From WTAW01 sp964406575 (GTDB lineage Bacteria > Acidobacteriota > Aminicenantia > Aminicenantales > Aminicenantaceae), in assembly GCA_964406575.1 (NCBI GenBank), contig CAYOSH010000017.1:1-64000 (forward strand): a DNA stretch of 64,000 bases, given 5' to 3'. The position numbers were made by a program, and so were the translations under genes. Positions 42,137 to 51,080 of the stretch are shown here, piece after piece. A model generated the notes under the pieces. That model was not told where the DNA came from, did no database searches, and was given only the letters and a program-made list of their open reading frames with translations. Every line of letters begins with the position of its first letter. The first letter of the stretch is position 1.

Positions 42137-44227
42137 ATGGACTTCTTAAGCATATCAAGGAAGAAGTGCCGGCGGTGCTACAAGTGTATTCGTGACTGTC
42201 CGACAAATGCAATCAAAATCGATAAAGGCGATGTCATCCGTATTGAGAGCCGGTGTGTTCTATGTGGGACATGCTTTAAAAATTGCCCTCATGATGCTGT
42301 TATCCCACACACAGGTGTTAACAAAGTCCTCAAGCAGCTGAATCGGGGCGAAAAAGTCGTGGCCTGTCTGGATCCGACATTTCCCGCTGTTCTGGACAGA
42401 GGAACTCCAGGCCAGCTGGTCACCGCCCTGAAGAAATTGGGATTTTATGAAGTTTGGGAATCTGCCCTAGGTGGGGACCTTATTACTCAGGAGTACAAAA
42501 CATGGTTAACACAGAACAGTAACAAGTCCTCTATCTCTTCCTTCTGTCCTTCATTGGTCCTCTATATCGAGAAATTTGCACCACAATTTGTCGAGAATCT
42601 CGTTCCTGTTGTCTCTCCGATGGCTGCTACAGGAAAGGCAGTTAGAGCGCTCAAAGGTGAGGATACAAAAGTCGTTTTTGTCGGTTCTTGCATTTCAAGG
42701 ATTTATGAGCGGATCAGCCTGCACACAAAGGGGTCGGTAGATTGTGTTCTAACCTACCATGACATCAGAGATATTCTTGAGGAAAAGGGCATCGATCGGG
42801 AAGAGCAGGAGCCATCGGAATTTGACGGGCCTCAACCTGGACTTGGAAGAATGCTTAGTGTGGCGGGCGGGTTGAGCCAATGCATCGGTTTTGAGCAAAA
42901 TATCTTGAATCTGGATTATGTTGTTGAAGCCGGTTCTGACAGAGCGATTCGGACTATTCAACAGTTGCAGGACGGTACGATTCGCTCCAATTTTTTTGAT
43001 TTGCTATTCTGTAAAGGATGCATAGCGGGTCCCATGGTGGATAAGAACATCTCGGGTCCCAGCCGGAAACAGATTGTCGTGGATTTTATCAAATCCCAAA
43101 ATAAGGTTCTATGGGAAAACCAGAAAGGAATAGCTGACAAGCTGAGAACTCTCCGGCTCGAGAGGGATTTCTCAAGTAAGGATGTGTCTTTGCCAGAGCC
43201 GGAGGAAGATGAGATCCAGGCCGTTCTTTCCGAGTTAGGGAAAACGTATCCCCATCGAAATCTGGACTGTGGGGGCTGTGGTTATAACTCATGCCGAGAA
43301 AAGGCGGTTGCTGTCGTGCAGGGATTGGCAGAGAAGGAGATGTGCTGGCATTACCTTTTAACTCAGTCCCACCGCCTCTATTCAAAATTGGAAAAATCTC
43401 ATGAAGAGCTCAAGATTTCTCACGTAGAGCTCGAAAATGCACAGCGTCAGCTGGTACAGTCGGAAAAGATGGCTTCACTGGGGCAGTTAGCGGCAGGTGT
43501 TGCTCATGAGTTGAATAATCCTTTGGGGACGATTACTCTTTTTGGCCGGATGCTCCAGAAGGACCTGGCGTCCAATAAGAGTTGGGAGAAAGACATAAGC
43601 CTTATTGTTCAAGAGGCAGAAAGAGCGGCAAAGATCGTTAAGGATTTACTCAGCTTTTCGCGAGAGACAAAACTTAAACCAGGGTTGGTGAATATCACCG
43701 ATATCATCGAAAAGTCTGTGTCTCTTGTGATTAAACGGTCTCTCTTCCAGAATATCAAAGTACAGCGAGACATGGATTCTTCGCTCCCCATGACATTTGC
43801 TGACCCGGACCTCCTAAAGCAGGTTTTTCTGAATATCATTCTCAATGGAGCTCAAGCGATGGGGGGCCAGGGCGTTCTAACGATACGAAGCCGCGTGGAG
43901 AATGGTGGGAAGAAGTTACACATTCAAATTCAGGATACAGGCACGGGGATTTCCAAAGAACATATGCCCCGACTCTTTGATCCCTTTTTCACGACAAAGG
44001 AAAAAGGTACGGGGCTTGGTCTCGCTCTTGTCTATGGGATTATCTCAAAGCATAAGGGGTCGATCCGTGTCGAAAGTGAATTGGGCAAGGGGACCTCGTT
44101 CTTTATACATTTGCCTGTTTTGGACAAGGATGAATGGATGAAAGCCGAAAAAGAGATTGTGGACATGAAAAAAATCCCGGGAGGTAGGGAGGATGAAACC
44201 CAAGACAAAGATCTTATTGGTGGATGA
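42137..44227 (+). CDS. [FeFe]-hydrogenase-like sensor histidine kinase
   Basis: This 696-residue fusion starts with two 4Fe-4S ferredoxin motifs (CRRCYKCIRDCP, CVLCGTCFKNCP). An H-cluster-like hydrogenase domain (about 70-345) follows, then another 4Fe-4S motif (DCGGCGYNSC, about 375), a coiled segment and a histidine kinase. The kinase has the H-box LGQLAAGVAHELNNPL, the N-box NIILNGAQAM and DTGTGIS. Hydrogenase loops read SSFCPS, FVGSCIS and LLFCKGC. The four cluster ligands are kept, but the catalytic proton-relay cysteine is Phe. This matches sensory rather than productive hydrogenases. It probably senses hydrogen or redox state and signals to the receivers beside it. Confidence 0.87.
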   Translation: MDFLSISRKKCRRCYKCIRDCPTNAIKIDKGDVIRIESRCVLCGTCFKNCPHDAVIPHTGVNKVLKQLNRGEKVVACLDPTFPAVLDRGTPGQLVTALKKLGFYEVWESALGGDLITQEYKTWLTQNSNKSSISSFCPSLVLYIEKFAPQFVENLVPVVSPMAATGKAVRALKGEDTKVVFVGSCISRIYERISLHTKGSVDCVLTYHDIRDILEEKGIDREEQEPSEFDGPQPGLGRMLSVAGGLSQCIGFEQNILNLDYVVEAGSDRAIRTIQQLQDGTIRSNFFDLLFCKGCIAGPMVDKNISGPSRKQIVVDFIKSQNKVLWENQKGIADKLRTLRLERDFSSKDVSLPEPEEDEIQAVLSELGKTYPHRNLDCGGCGYNSCREKAVAVVQGLAEKEMCWHYLLTQSHRLYSKLEKSHEELKISHVELENAQRQLVQSEKMASLGQLAAGVAHELNNPLGTITLFGRMLQKDLASNKSWEKDISLIVQEAERAAKIVKDLLSFSRETKLKPGLVNITDIIEKSVSLVIKRSLFQNIKVQRDMDSSLPMTFADPDLLKQVFLNIILNGAQAMGGQGVLTIRSRVENGGKKLHIQIQDTGTGISKEHMPRLFDPFFTTKEKGTGLGLALVYGIISKHKGSIRVESELGKGTSFFIHLPVLDKDEWMKAEKEIVDMKKIPGGREDETQDKDLIGG

Positions 44228-44594
44228 CGATATGGATTTTCTTGAAATGCACAAGGCTGTGCTGAAAAATCATGGCTACGATGTCCTGACAGCAAGCAGC
44301 GGTCATGAAGGACTGGAGAAGGTGAGGGCAGAGATGCCTGATTTGATCATCCTGGACTTGATGATGGAAAAATACGATTCGGGATTTTCCTTCAGTAAAG
44401 AGATCAAGACCGACCCTCTCTTTAAGAAGATCCCCATTCTGATGGTGACAGCTGTCGCCGAGGCAACGGGGTACCGGTTTTCTCTAAAAGAGGACGGGTA
44501 CTGGATGAAAACTGATGACCTTCTCGATAAACCCGTTATGCCAGACGTGCTCCTCAACAGGGTCGAAAAACTGCTCACAGAAAGAAAGGAGTAA
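44193..44594 (+). CDS. Stand-alone receiver-domain response regulator
   Basis: This 133-residue single receiver domain has LLVDDDMDFLEMHKAVL, the acceptor aspartate in IILDLMMEKYDSGF and the lysine in LLDKPVMP. It overlaps the hydrogenase-like kinase gene by 35 bases and has a strong GGTAGGGAGG site inside it. It has no output domain and is likely a phosphate shuttle or protein-interaction regulator fed by that kinase. Confidence 0.9.
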   Translation: MKPKTKILLVDDDMDFLEMHKAVLKNHGYDVLTASSGHEGLEKVRAEMPDLIILDLMMEKYDSGFSFSKEIKTDPLFKKIPILMVTAVAEATGYRFSLKEDGYWMKTDDLLDKPVMPDVLLNRVEKLLTERKE

Positions 44595-44596
44595 CA

Positions 44597-46072
44597 TTGA
44601 AGACCGAAGCACGTATTCTTGTTGTCGATGACGAACAGGGGATTCGAGAGGGCTGCAAAAGAGCTCTTTCTCCGGAGGGCTATGTTGTTGATGGTGCCGA
44701 GGACGGGAAAATCGGACTCCAGAAGGTAAAGAAAAATGCCTACGATTTGCTTCTGGTGGACCTGATGATGCCCGGCATCAGCGGTTTAGAGCTGATCGAG
44801 AAGATCCATCTCATCGATCCGGAGGTCATCCTTATCGTTATCACAGGATATGCAACCATTGAAACGGCTGTCGAAGCAATGAAAAGAGGCGCATATGATT
44901 ATTTGCCGAAGCCCTTTTCGCCAGAAGCACTGACAGCAGTTGTCAAGCGAGGGCTGGAGAAAAGGACGCTTCGTCAGGAGGCCAAAAAGCTGTATGAGGA
45001 AAGGGATCAGAGACTGCTCGAGCTTGTCAACGAGCGCAGCCGCATTCGCACGATCATTAGTTGTATGGCTGATGGAGTGCTGGTAGCAAACATGGAAGGC
45101 CGTTTGGTTCTCTGGAATGCAGCCAGCGTCAAGATGCTCAAATCCAGAGGCTTTGATGTGGCTGGCGAGCCTTTGGAATATTACATAGATAATCAATCAA
45201 TGGTCGATGCGATCAAGGAGGTTCTTTCGGCTGGAGATGAGAACTTTTTGATGATTAGCCGGGAGATTGAGGTCGAGACTGACCCAAAGACGGTATTAAT
45301 GGCCAACATCGCACCGATCAGGGGTGAAATGAGAAGTATCCTTGGAGCCGTGTCTGTCCTTAGAGATATCACCAAGCTCAAAGAGATCGATAAGATCAAA
45401 TCCCAGTTTGTCTCCATGGTTGCCCATGAGCTGCGCGCACCACTCGCGGCGATCAAAGGATGGCTGGAAATAGTGATCACGGGTGAAGGGGATGGCGACG
45501 CAGAACAACAGAAGCAGTGGCTCCAGCGGGCCAGTGATCGATCGGACTCTCTCCTGGCATTGGTCAATGACCTTCTTGAGATCAACAGAATGGAAGCGGG
45601 TAAGATCGCTCAAAAAATAGAGCCTGTGCAGTTGACAGATCTTATTAAAAAAATAGTCGATTTCTTGAAGCCCGAAGCTGGAAAGAAAGAGATCACCGTG
45701 GAAGTGAAATTGCCCGAAAATCTCCCTTTGATCCAGGCTGATCAAAGGGATATGGAAAAGCTCTTCACCAACCTCATCACGAATGCCATCAAATACAATA
45801 CTGAAAATGGCTCCGTCACAATAGAGGGGAAAGTGGAGGCAAGTTTTGTGTGTTATCGAGTGAAAGATACAGGTATTGGGATCTCTCCAGAGAACTTGAC
45901 CCATATTTTTGATGATTTTTACCGCGCTGATGATGACAGAATCAAGAAAATAACGGGAACGGGGTTGGGCCTTACAATCGCTAAAAAAATTGTGAACTCT
46001 CATCACGGGCATATTGAAGTGGAGAGTAAAGTGGAACAGGGGAGCAATTTTTCTGTTTACTTTCCCTTTTAA
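44597..46072 (+). CDS. Receiver-PAS-histidine kinase hybrid
   Basis: This 491-residue protein has an N-terminal receiver domain (ILVVDDEQGIREGC, LLLVDLMMPGISG, YLPKPFSPEAL; about 1-120) and a PAS-like sensor (about 150-265). A histidine kinase follows, with H-box FVSMVAHELRAPLAAI and ATPase motifs NLITNAIKYN, DTGIGIS and GTGLGLTIAKKI. The TTG start has AAAGGAG upstream and is 3 bases from the previous stop. It can receive phosphate from the upstream kinase and pass on a signal, extending the cascade. No DNA-binding target is encoded nearby. Confidence 0.9.
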   Translation: MKTEARILVVDDEQGIREGCKRALSPEGYVVDGAEDGKIGLQKVKKNAYDLLLVDLMMPGISGLELIEKIHLIDPEVILIVITGYATIETAVEAMKRGAYDYLPKPFSPEALTAVVKRGLEKRTLRQEAKKLYEERDQRLLELVNERSRIRTIISCMADGVLVANMEGRLVLWNAASVKMLKSRGFDVAGEPLEYYIDNQSMVDAIKEVLSAGDENFLMISREIEVETDPKTVLMANIAPIRGEMRSILGAVSVLRDITKLKEIDKIKSQFVSMVAHELRAPLAAIKGWLEIVITGEGDGDAEQQKQWLQRASDRSDSLLALVNDLLEINRMEAGKIAQKIEPVQLTDLIKKIVDFLKPEAGKKEITVEVKLPENLPLIQADQRDMEKLFTNLITNAIKYNTENGSVTIEGKVEASFVCYRVKDTGIGISPENLTHIFDDFYRADDDRIKKITGTGLGLTIAKKIVNSHHGHIEVESKVEQGSNFSVYFPF

Positions 46073-46183
46073 AATAGCCAAAAGTAAAAAGTGAAAGCCT
46101 TTAAGTAAGGTATAATGAGCCAAAGCTCAGCAAAAAAAATAAGAAGCAAAGCATGAAAAGTGAAAAATAAAAGGTATGTCAAA

Positions 46184-48448
46184 ATGACGGCCATGGATAA
46201 ATATCAATTGAATGAAATTGTCGAGAAGGAACAGATAGCTCATTCTATCGTGCGCTTTAAAATATTTACACCGATTGTGGCCGATGCCGTGAAGGCAGGA
46301 CAGTTTGTTGTTGTGCGGACGGATGACTATGCTGAAAGGGTACCCCTGACTGTTGCCGATAGTGATCCGAGAGAACATACGATCACACTGATAGTACAGA
46401 TTGTGGGAACGGCGACGCGAAAAATGGATGCCCTGGAAGTTGGTGATGTTTTTCTCGATGTCGTCGGGCCGTTGGGAACACCCACCAAAATCGAAAAAGT
46501 GGGTACTGTGGTAAGCATCGGCGGTGGTGTTGGCATTGCGCCGGTCTATCCCATCACAAGAGCTTTTAAGGAGGCTGGAAATAAAATCATCTCCATTTTA
46601 GGTGCGCGGACGAAGGACATGCTCATCCTGGAAGAAAAAATGAGAGCAATCAGCGATGAACTGCTCATCACGACGGATGACGGGACCGCTGGACATCATG
46701 GCTTCGTGACGGATGAGCTTAAGAGGCTCATGGATGAGGGAAAGGAGATCAATCTCGTTGTAGCCATCGGACCTGCAATCATGATGCGAGCTCTGGCAGA
46801 GGCAACAAGACCCGGCAAGATAAAGACCATCGTAAGCCTCAATTCACTGATGGTCGATGGCACCGGAATGTGCGGTGGATGCCGGATCCACATCGGAGGG
46901 GCGACAAAATTTGTCTGCGTGGATGGGCCGGAATTTGATGGCCATTTGGTTGATTATGATGAGCTCATGAAGAGATCTGAGATGTACGCCCGGGAAGAAC
47001 ATCGAGCCATGTGGGATCATGCGTGTAAACTGCAGGATGCCGAAAAAAACCTGAAAAGAGCCAACAAAAGAGAACCCATGCCCAAGCAGGATCCAAAGCT
47101 CAGAATAAAAAATTTTAATGAGGTAGCCCTGGGATACAGCAAAGAACAAGCTTTGCGAGAGGCATCCCGATGCCTCCAGTGCAAGAAGCCTTTCTGTATG
47201 GAAGGATGCCCTGTGGATATTGATATTCCCGCATTTATCGGACTGATTAAAGAGGGAGATTTTATCGGAGCCATCCATAAGATCAAGGAAAAGAACAGCC
47301 TGCCCGCTGTCTGCGGCCGGGTCTGTCCTCAGGAAGAGCAATGTGAGATCAAGTGTATCCTTGGGAAGAAGAAGGACCCTGTGGCCATCGGCAGGTTGGA
47401 GCGGTTTGTGGCTGACTATGAATTTGAACAAGGAGAAGTTCGAGCTCCCAAAAAAGCCAAGCCGACCGGGAAAAAAGTTGCGGTCATCGGCGCGGGCCCT
47501 GCAGGATTAACCGTAGCCGGAGAATTGTCAAAGTTGGGGCATGCGGTCACGGTTTTTGAAGCGCTACATTCGCCTGGAGGTGTTCTTGCTTACGGGATTC
47601 CCGAGTTTCGTCTTCCTAAGCGGATCGTCCAGCGGGAAAGCGATTACATTGAGAAGTTGGGCGCTGAGATCAAAGTTAGCTATGTGGTTGGCAAAGCAAA
47701 GACTATAGGCGGTCTTCTCGAGGATGGATATGATGCGGTTTTTATCGGGACGGGAGCGGGTTTACCATATTTTCTGAATATTCCAGGAGAAAATCTCAAC
47801 GGTGTTTATTCGGCCAATGAATTTCTGACTCGAGTGAATTTGATGAAGGCCTATCTATTTCCTGAGTACAACACGCCCATCCATCTGGGCAGGAATATTG
47901 CTGTCGTCGGTGGGGGTAATGTCGCTATGGATTCTGCGAGAACAGCGCTGCGTCTTGGCGCGGAGAATGTCCACTTGGTCTATCGCCGGTCCCGCGAGGA
48001 AATGCCCGCCCGTGATGAGGAAATCGAGAATGCCTTTGAAGAGGGCGTTCAACCGCATCTTCTCACGAATCCTGTTCGCATCCATGGGGATGACAAAGGC
48101 TGGGTTCAAAGGATTGAATGCCTAAAGATGAAACTTACTGAGCCTGATGAATCAGGCAGACGAAGACCTGTCCCTATCGAGGGCAGTGAACATATGATAG
48201 ACGTGGATATGATTGTGGTTGCGATTGGTCAGGGTCCCAATCCACTGTTGACGGCGACCGCGCCAGATTTAGAATTGAACAAATGGGGCAATATTGTGGC
48301 GGATGAAGAAACGGGAAAGACCTCGAAAAGGGGCGTCTTTGCAGGAGGGGATATCGTAACAGGTGCAGCAACGGTGATTCTTGCAATGGGTGCAGGAAAA
48401 AATGCGGCCAGGGCCATTGACCAATATCTCAAAGATGGGAAGTGGTGA
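46184..48448 (+). CDS. Fused NfnS-NfnL-type oxidoreductase (FNR-like + GltD-like)
   Basis: This 754-residue protein joins two proteins usually encoded separately. The first (about 1-275) is a ferredoxin:NAD(P) reductase-like domain with RVPLTVADSD, SIGGGVGIAPVYP and a 2Fe-2S site GTGMCGGCRIH, later FVCVDGPEFDGH. The second (about 300-754) is GltD-like, with a 4Fe-4S motif CLQCKKPFCMEGCP and CGRVCPQEEQCE. It also has FAD motif GAGPAGLTVAGEL and nucleotide motif GGGNVAMDSARTALRLG. Such enzymes link NADH, NADPH and ferredoxin by bifurcation or act as GltD-type reductases. I chose ATG 46184; an upstream GTG adds 8 doubtful residues. It follows the redox-sensing kinases by about 110 bp. Confidence 0.87.
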   Translation: MTAMDKYQLNEIVEKEQIAHSIVRFKIFTPIVADAVKAGQFVVVRTDDYAERVPLTVADSDPREHTITLIVQIVGTATRKMDALEVGDVFLDVVGPLGTPTKIEKVGTVVSIGGGVGIAPVYPITRAFKEAGNKIISILGARTKDMLILEEKMRAISDELLITTDDGTAGHHGFVTDELKRLMDEGKEINLVVAIGPAIMMRALAEATRPGKIKTIVSLNSLMVDGTGMCGGCRIHIGGATKFVCVDGPEFDGHLVDYDELMKRSEMYAREEHRAMWDHACKLQDAEKNLKRANKREPMPKQDPKLRIKNFNEVALGYSKEQALREASRCLQCKKPFCMEGCPVDIDIPAFIGLIKEGDFIGAIHKIKEKNSLPAVCGRVCPQEEQCEIKCILGKKKDPVAIGRLERFVADYEFEQGEVRAPKKAKPTGKKVAVIGAGPAGLTVAGELSKLGHAVTVFEALHSPGGVLAYGIPEFRLPKRIVQRESDYIEKLGAEIKVSYVVGKAKTIGGLLEDGYDAVFIGTGAGLPYFLNIPGENLNGVYSANEFLTRVNLMKAYLFPEYNTPIHLGRNIAVVGGGNVAMDSARTALRLGAENVHLVYRRSREEMPARDEEIENAFEEGVQPHLLTNPVRIHGDDKGWVQRIECLKMKLTEPDESGRRRPVPIEGSEHMIDVDMIVVAIGQGPNPLLTATAPDLELNKWGNIVADEETGKTSKRGVFAGGDIVTGAATVILAMGAGKNAARAIDQYLKDGKW

Positions 48449-48589
48449 CAATCTTATCAATCGGAAAAACATCAACAAGGATTTGGAAATACTGGCTTAC
48501 AGCTTGATGGGTTTGACATATCCTTGTACTGGCTAATATAATCCGAGCATTAATTAAAGATATCAAAAATCCCATTCTGGGAGAAATAA

Positions 48590-49759
48590 ATGACATTGGA
48601 TTATGACCCTCTTGCCTCTGTCCAGGCGGCAGGCCCACCCGGTTCTATCTCTTTTATCTATGGTCTCCCTGATCCAAGAACATTCCCTGTGGAGGAGCTG
48701 CGACGGTGTTTTAAAAAGGTGTTTCGGGAAAATTCTGAGCTGGCCTTGCAGTACGGGCCAGAGCAGGGTTACGGCCCGCTGATCGATTTCCTTCTTGGGT
48801 GGATTAACCGTAAAGAAAAGCTCAGCCTTGAGCGCCCCAATATAATCCTGACAGGCGGCTCCACCCAGGCCCTGGATCATATTTGCACTCTCTGCACTCG
48901 GTCTGGCGATTTGGTGCTGGTAGAGGCTCCGACGTACAGAGATTCCCTGCAGCTTTTCCAGAACCACGGATTGCGGATCAAACAAGTTTCCATGGATGAA
49001 GACGGGGTGAAAATAGATGAGCTGAATGGCCTTTTGAAGTCACTGGGGAAAAAGGGAGAGGGAGTGAGATTTTTCTATACAATCCCGACATACCAGAATC
49101 CGACTGGAGTCACTCTTACGCCACAACGCCGGAAAGAGCTCATCGATGTCTCAGATGAATGGGATCTATTGATCGTTGAAGATGATGTGTATAAAGATAT
49201 CGATTTCGAAAAGATCGATCTGGCCTCCTTGTGTTCGCTGGACAGAGGGGGTTGCGTTTTGAGCATCGGGAGCTTTTCCAAGATCATGTCCCCCGGGTTA
49301 AGGCTCGGATGGCTTGTGGGTCCTGAAAAACATATCTCTTCCTTCATCGACAGCGGATTCCGCCATATGGGAGGCGGCGCCAATCCTATGGTCGCCAATG
49401 CTCTCTCAATATACTGTAAAGAGGGATTGTTGGAACCGCATATCGAATGCCTCCGGACGCTCTACAAAAGCAGGAAGGACATCATGCTGGATGCCCTCAG
49501 GACTAGCATGCCTAGAGGTGTCCAGTGGACGGAACCCGGCGGAGGATTTTTTATCTGGATTACGCTGCCGAATGGCCTGAGCTCGAAGGATATTGTGAAG
49601 GAGGCGAGGAAATCCGGCCTCTGGATCATGGCGGGTGATTCGTTTTTTGCCGAGAGACCCATGGGTCAGCACCTCCGACTTGCCTTTAGCTATGTCGAAA
49701 AGGATAAGATCCGAGAGGGCATCAATAAACTCGGCTCCATCCTCACTAAAAAAAGGTGA
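48590..49759 (+). CDS. PLP-dependent aminotransferase (fold type I, LysN/MocR-like)
   Basis: This 389-residue aminotransferase has QYGPEQGYGPLIDFL, TGGSTQALD, TIPTYQNPTGVTL and VEDDVYKDI. The PLP-binding lysine is in GSFSKIMSPGLRLGW. It resembles 2-aminoadipate and broad-specificity aminotransferases; no N-terminal DNA-binding domain is present. It would transfer amino groups between an amino acid and a 2-oxo acid, often with glutamate. It is flanked by a terminator that overlaps its stop codon and appears to be transcribed alone. Confidence 0.87.
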   Translation: MTLDYDPLASVQAAGPPGSISFIYGLPDPRTFPVEELRRCFKKVFRENSELALQYGPEQGYGPLIDFLLGWINRKEKLSLERPNIILTGGSTQALDHICTLCTRSGDLVLVEAPTYRDSLQLFQNHGLRIKQVSMDEDGVKIDELNGLLKSLGKKGEGVRFFYTIPTYQNPTGVTLTPQRRKELIDVSDEWDLLIVEDDVYKDIDFEKIDLASLCSLDRGGCVLSIGSFSKIMSPGLRLGWLVGPEKHISSFIDSGFRHMGGGANPMVANALSIYCKEGLLEPHIECLRTLYKSRKDIMLDALRTSMPRGVQWTEPGGGFFIWITLPNGLSSKDIVKEARKSGLWIMAGDSFFAERPMGQHLRLAFSYVEKDKIREGINKLGSILTKKR

Positions 49760-49774
49760 CTGTCACCTTTTTTT
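49748..49774. terminator. Intrinsic terminator overlapping the aminotransferase stop codon
   Basis: AAAAAAAGGTGA (49748-49759) is a perfect inverted repeat of TCACCTTTTTTT (49763-49774) around the loop CTG. The TGA stop codon lies inside the stem. It has an A-tract on one side and a T-tract on the other, so it could work in both directions and also serve the minus-strand CBM9-like gene upstream transcript. Confidence 0.75.
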
Positions 49775-49775
49775 G

Positions 49776-49839
49776 TAGGGTCCGTTCCCAGAACGGACCG
49801 AAAAGATGTAGGGTCATCTCCCCGAGCTGACCGAAAAGA
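49776..49839. repeat. REP-like palindrome in two degenerate tandem copies
   Basis: GTAGGGTCCGTTCCC begins a copy with palindrome GGTCCGTT (49779-49786) and AACGGACC (49792-49799), followed by GAAAAG. A second, diverged copy begins GTAGGGTCATCTCCCC and ends TGACCGAAAAG. The palindrome is shared with 8393-8413 and 55432-55452. The remainder of the space to 49963 holds no gene I can support. Confidence 0.7.
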
Positions 49840-49963
49840 AAAACCGGGTGGAGATGCGCTGGTTCGATAGAAATACAAGAGATACATGGAGGACTACCTT
49901 GGATGTATCGCTGCCGTGATTTTTGAGGATTCTATGTGCAGATTTTGCTTTTGTATCGGAAAT

Positions 49964-50800
49964 CTATATCTGTTCTTTAGAGAAGTGGACGTAGGTGAAG
50001 CATTCGGGAATGTGGGAATCGTATACGCCGTGTTTGTTGAATGCCCATCCTGGCGAGGGCTCGACTTTTACCCCGCCGCATGTTAATGCTTCAAAACGGG
50101 AGAAGTCGAACCTCCACGTATCCTCATTCTTGGGTGGTAAACATCGTCCGCCGGCTAAAGTCTTCATCCCCTCCCAAGGAAAAGCCAGCTCTACGGTCCA
50201 ACCCTTGTCGATGTTTCGGCTATCGTTTATCGTTCCATCAACGTGAACCGCACTTTTCATCCCCGGGAAGTCCCAGTCCATAAAGGCCCATCTCCGTCCT
50301 CGAGGATGCTTTTTGTAGCGCATCCCATCCTGGAATCCTCCCAGGACGTCAAGTTTTCGGGAGCGCAAGTCGAATTCTGGAGTATCGAATCGACTTCCTT
50401 TTGTGTAGGCATCCTGCCAGATATAGAACACCTCATATATCGTGCCCAGAGCATTGATCTGAAATTCGTAGTAACAGTCTTCCCCACCGATAAAGACTTC
50501 CACATCGTTCTCTGTGTAAACAGGGGAGTCCCTCTCGGTCAGTGTGGCCCGGACTTCGGGTTCTTCGATCCAAAAGGCGATGTAGAGGCACCTGTCATCC
50601 CAGAGAGCGGCCATTCGTGTGTCCAGAAATCCAGGAACTCCGGTCACTAAATCCACGAATCGTGGGGATTTTGGAGCTTTCAGCCAGCATTCCTTTGTGA
50701 GATATCCGTCCACCTCTATCTTTTTATCCGTTCGATGGCACGTGTAATGACCGATGAATTCATCCGCACATCCATAGCTTTTTTTCATTTTATATTCCAT
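49964..50800 (-). CDS. Carbohydrate-binding family 9-like domain protein
   Basis: This protein of about 278 residues is a CBM9-like beta-sandwich. IEVDGYLTKECWLKAPK, TRMAALWDDRCLYIAFWIEEP, DVEVFIGGEDCYYEFQINALG and WTVELAFPWEGM follow the family pattern. No signal peptide is visible, so it may be cytoplasmic, unlike most carbohydrate-binding modules. The start is uncertain: in-frame ATG codons lie from 50842 downward and none has a clear ribosome-binding site. I chose the ATG encoding MEYKMKK. Function unknown; relation to the nearby glucan genes is only positional. Confidence 0.68.
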   Translation of the reverse strand: MEYKMKKSYGCADEFIGHYTCHRTDKKIEVDGYLTKECWLKAPKSPRFVDLVTGVPGFLDTRMAALWDDRCLYIAFWIEEPEVRATLTERDSPVYTENDVEVFIGGEDCYYEFQINALGTIYEVFYIWQDAYTKGSRFDTPEFDLRSRKLDVLGGFQDGMRYKKHPRGRRWAFMDWDFPGMKSAVHVDGTINDSRNIDKGWTVELAFPWEGMKTLAGGRCLPPKNEDTWRFDFSRFEALTCGGVKVEPSPGWAFNKHGVYDSHIPECFTYVHFSKEQI

Positions 50801-51080
50801 ATTGAAATCAAAATTCATCCCTACGATAGCACAAAAATGCAAAGAAATATTAATAAAAATGTGGCTTATTTGGTATAATCATTTTAAAGACCTTGCTTAT
50901 ATCCAAGTCCAGATCTTTATGGCTGACAGGAGATACCTAAAAGATAGGAAATATTTTTTATCTGCCTTACGTTGTAAGCCATATTGACGTCTTTCGTTTT
51001 ATTTGGGCATGGCTTGTTGACGATTCAAGGTCGAGGTTGGAAAATGAAGAAACATCTCCATGAATAAGAAGAAATAATAA

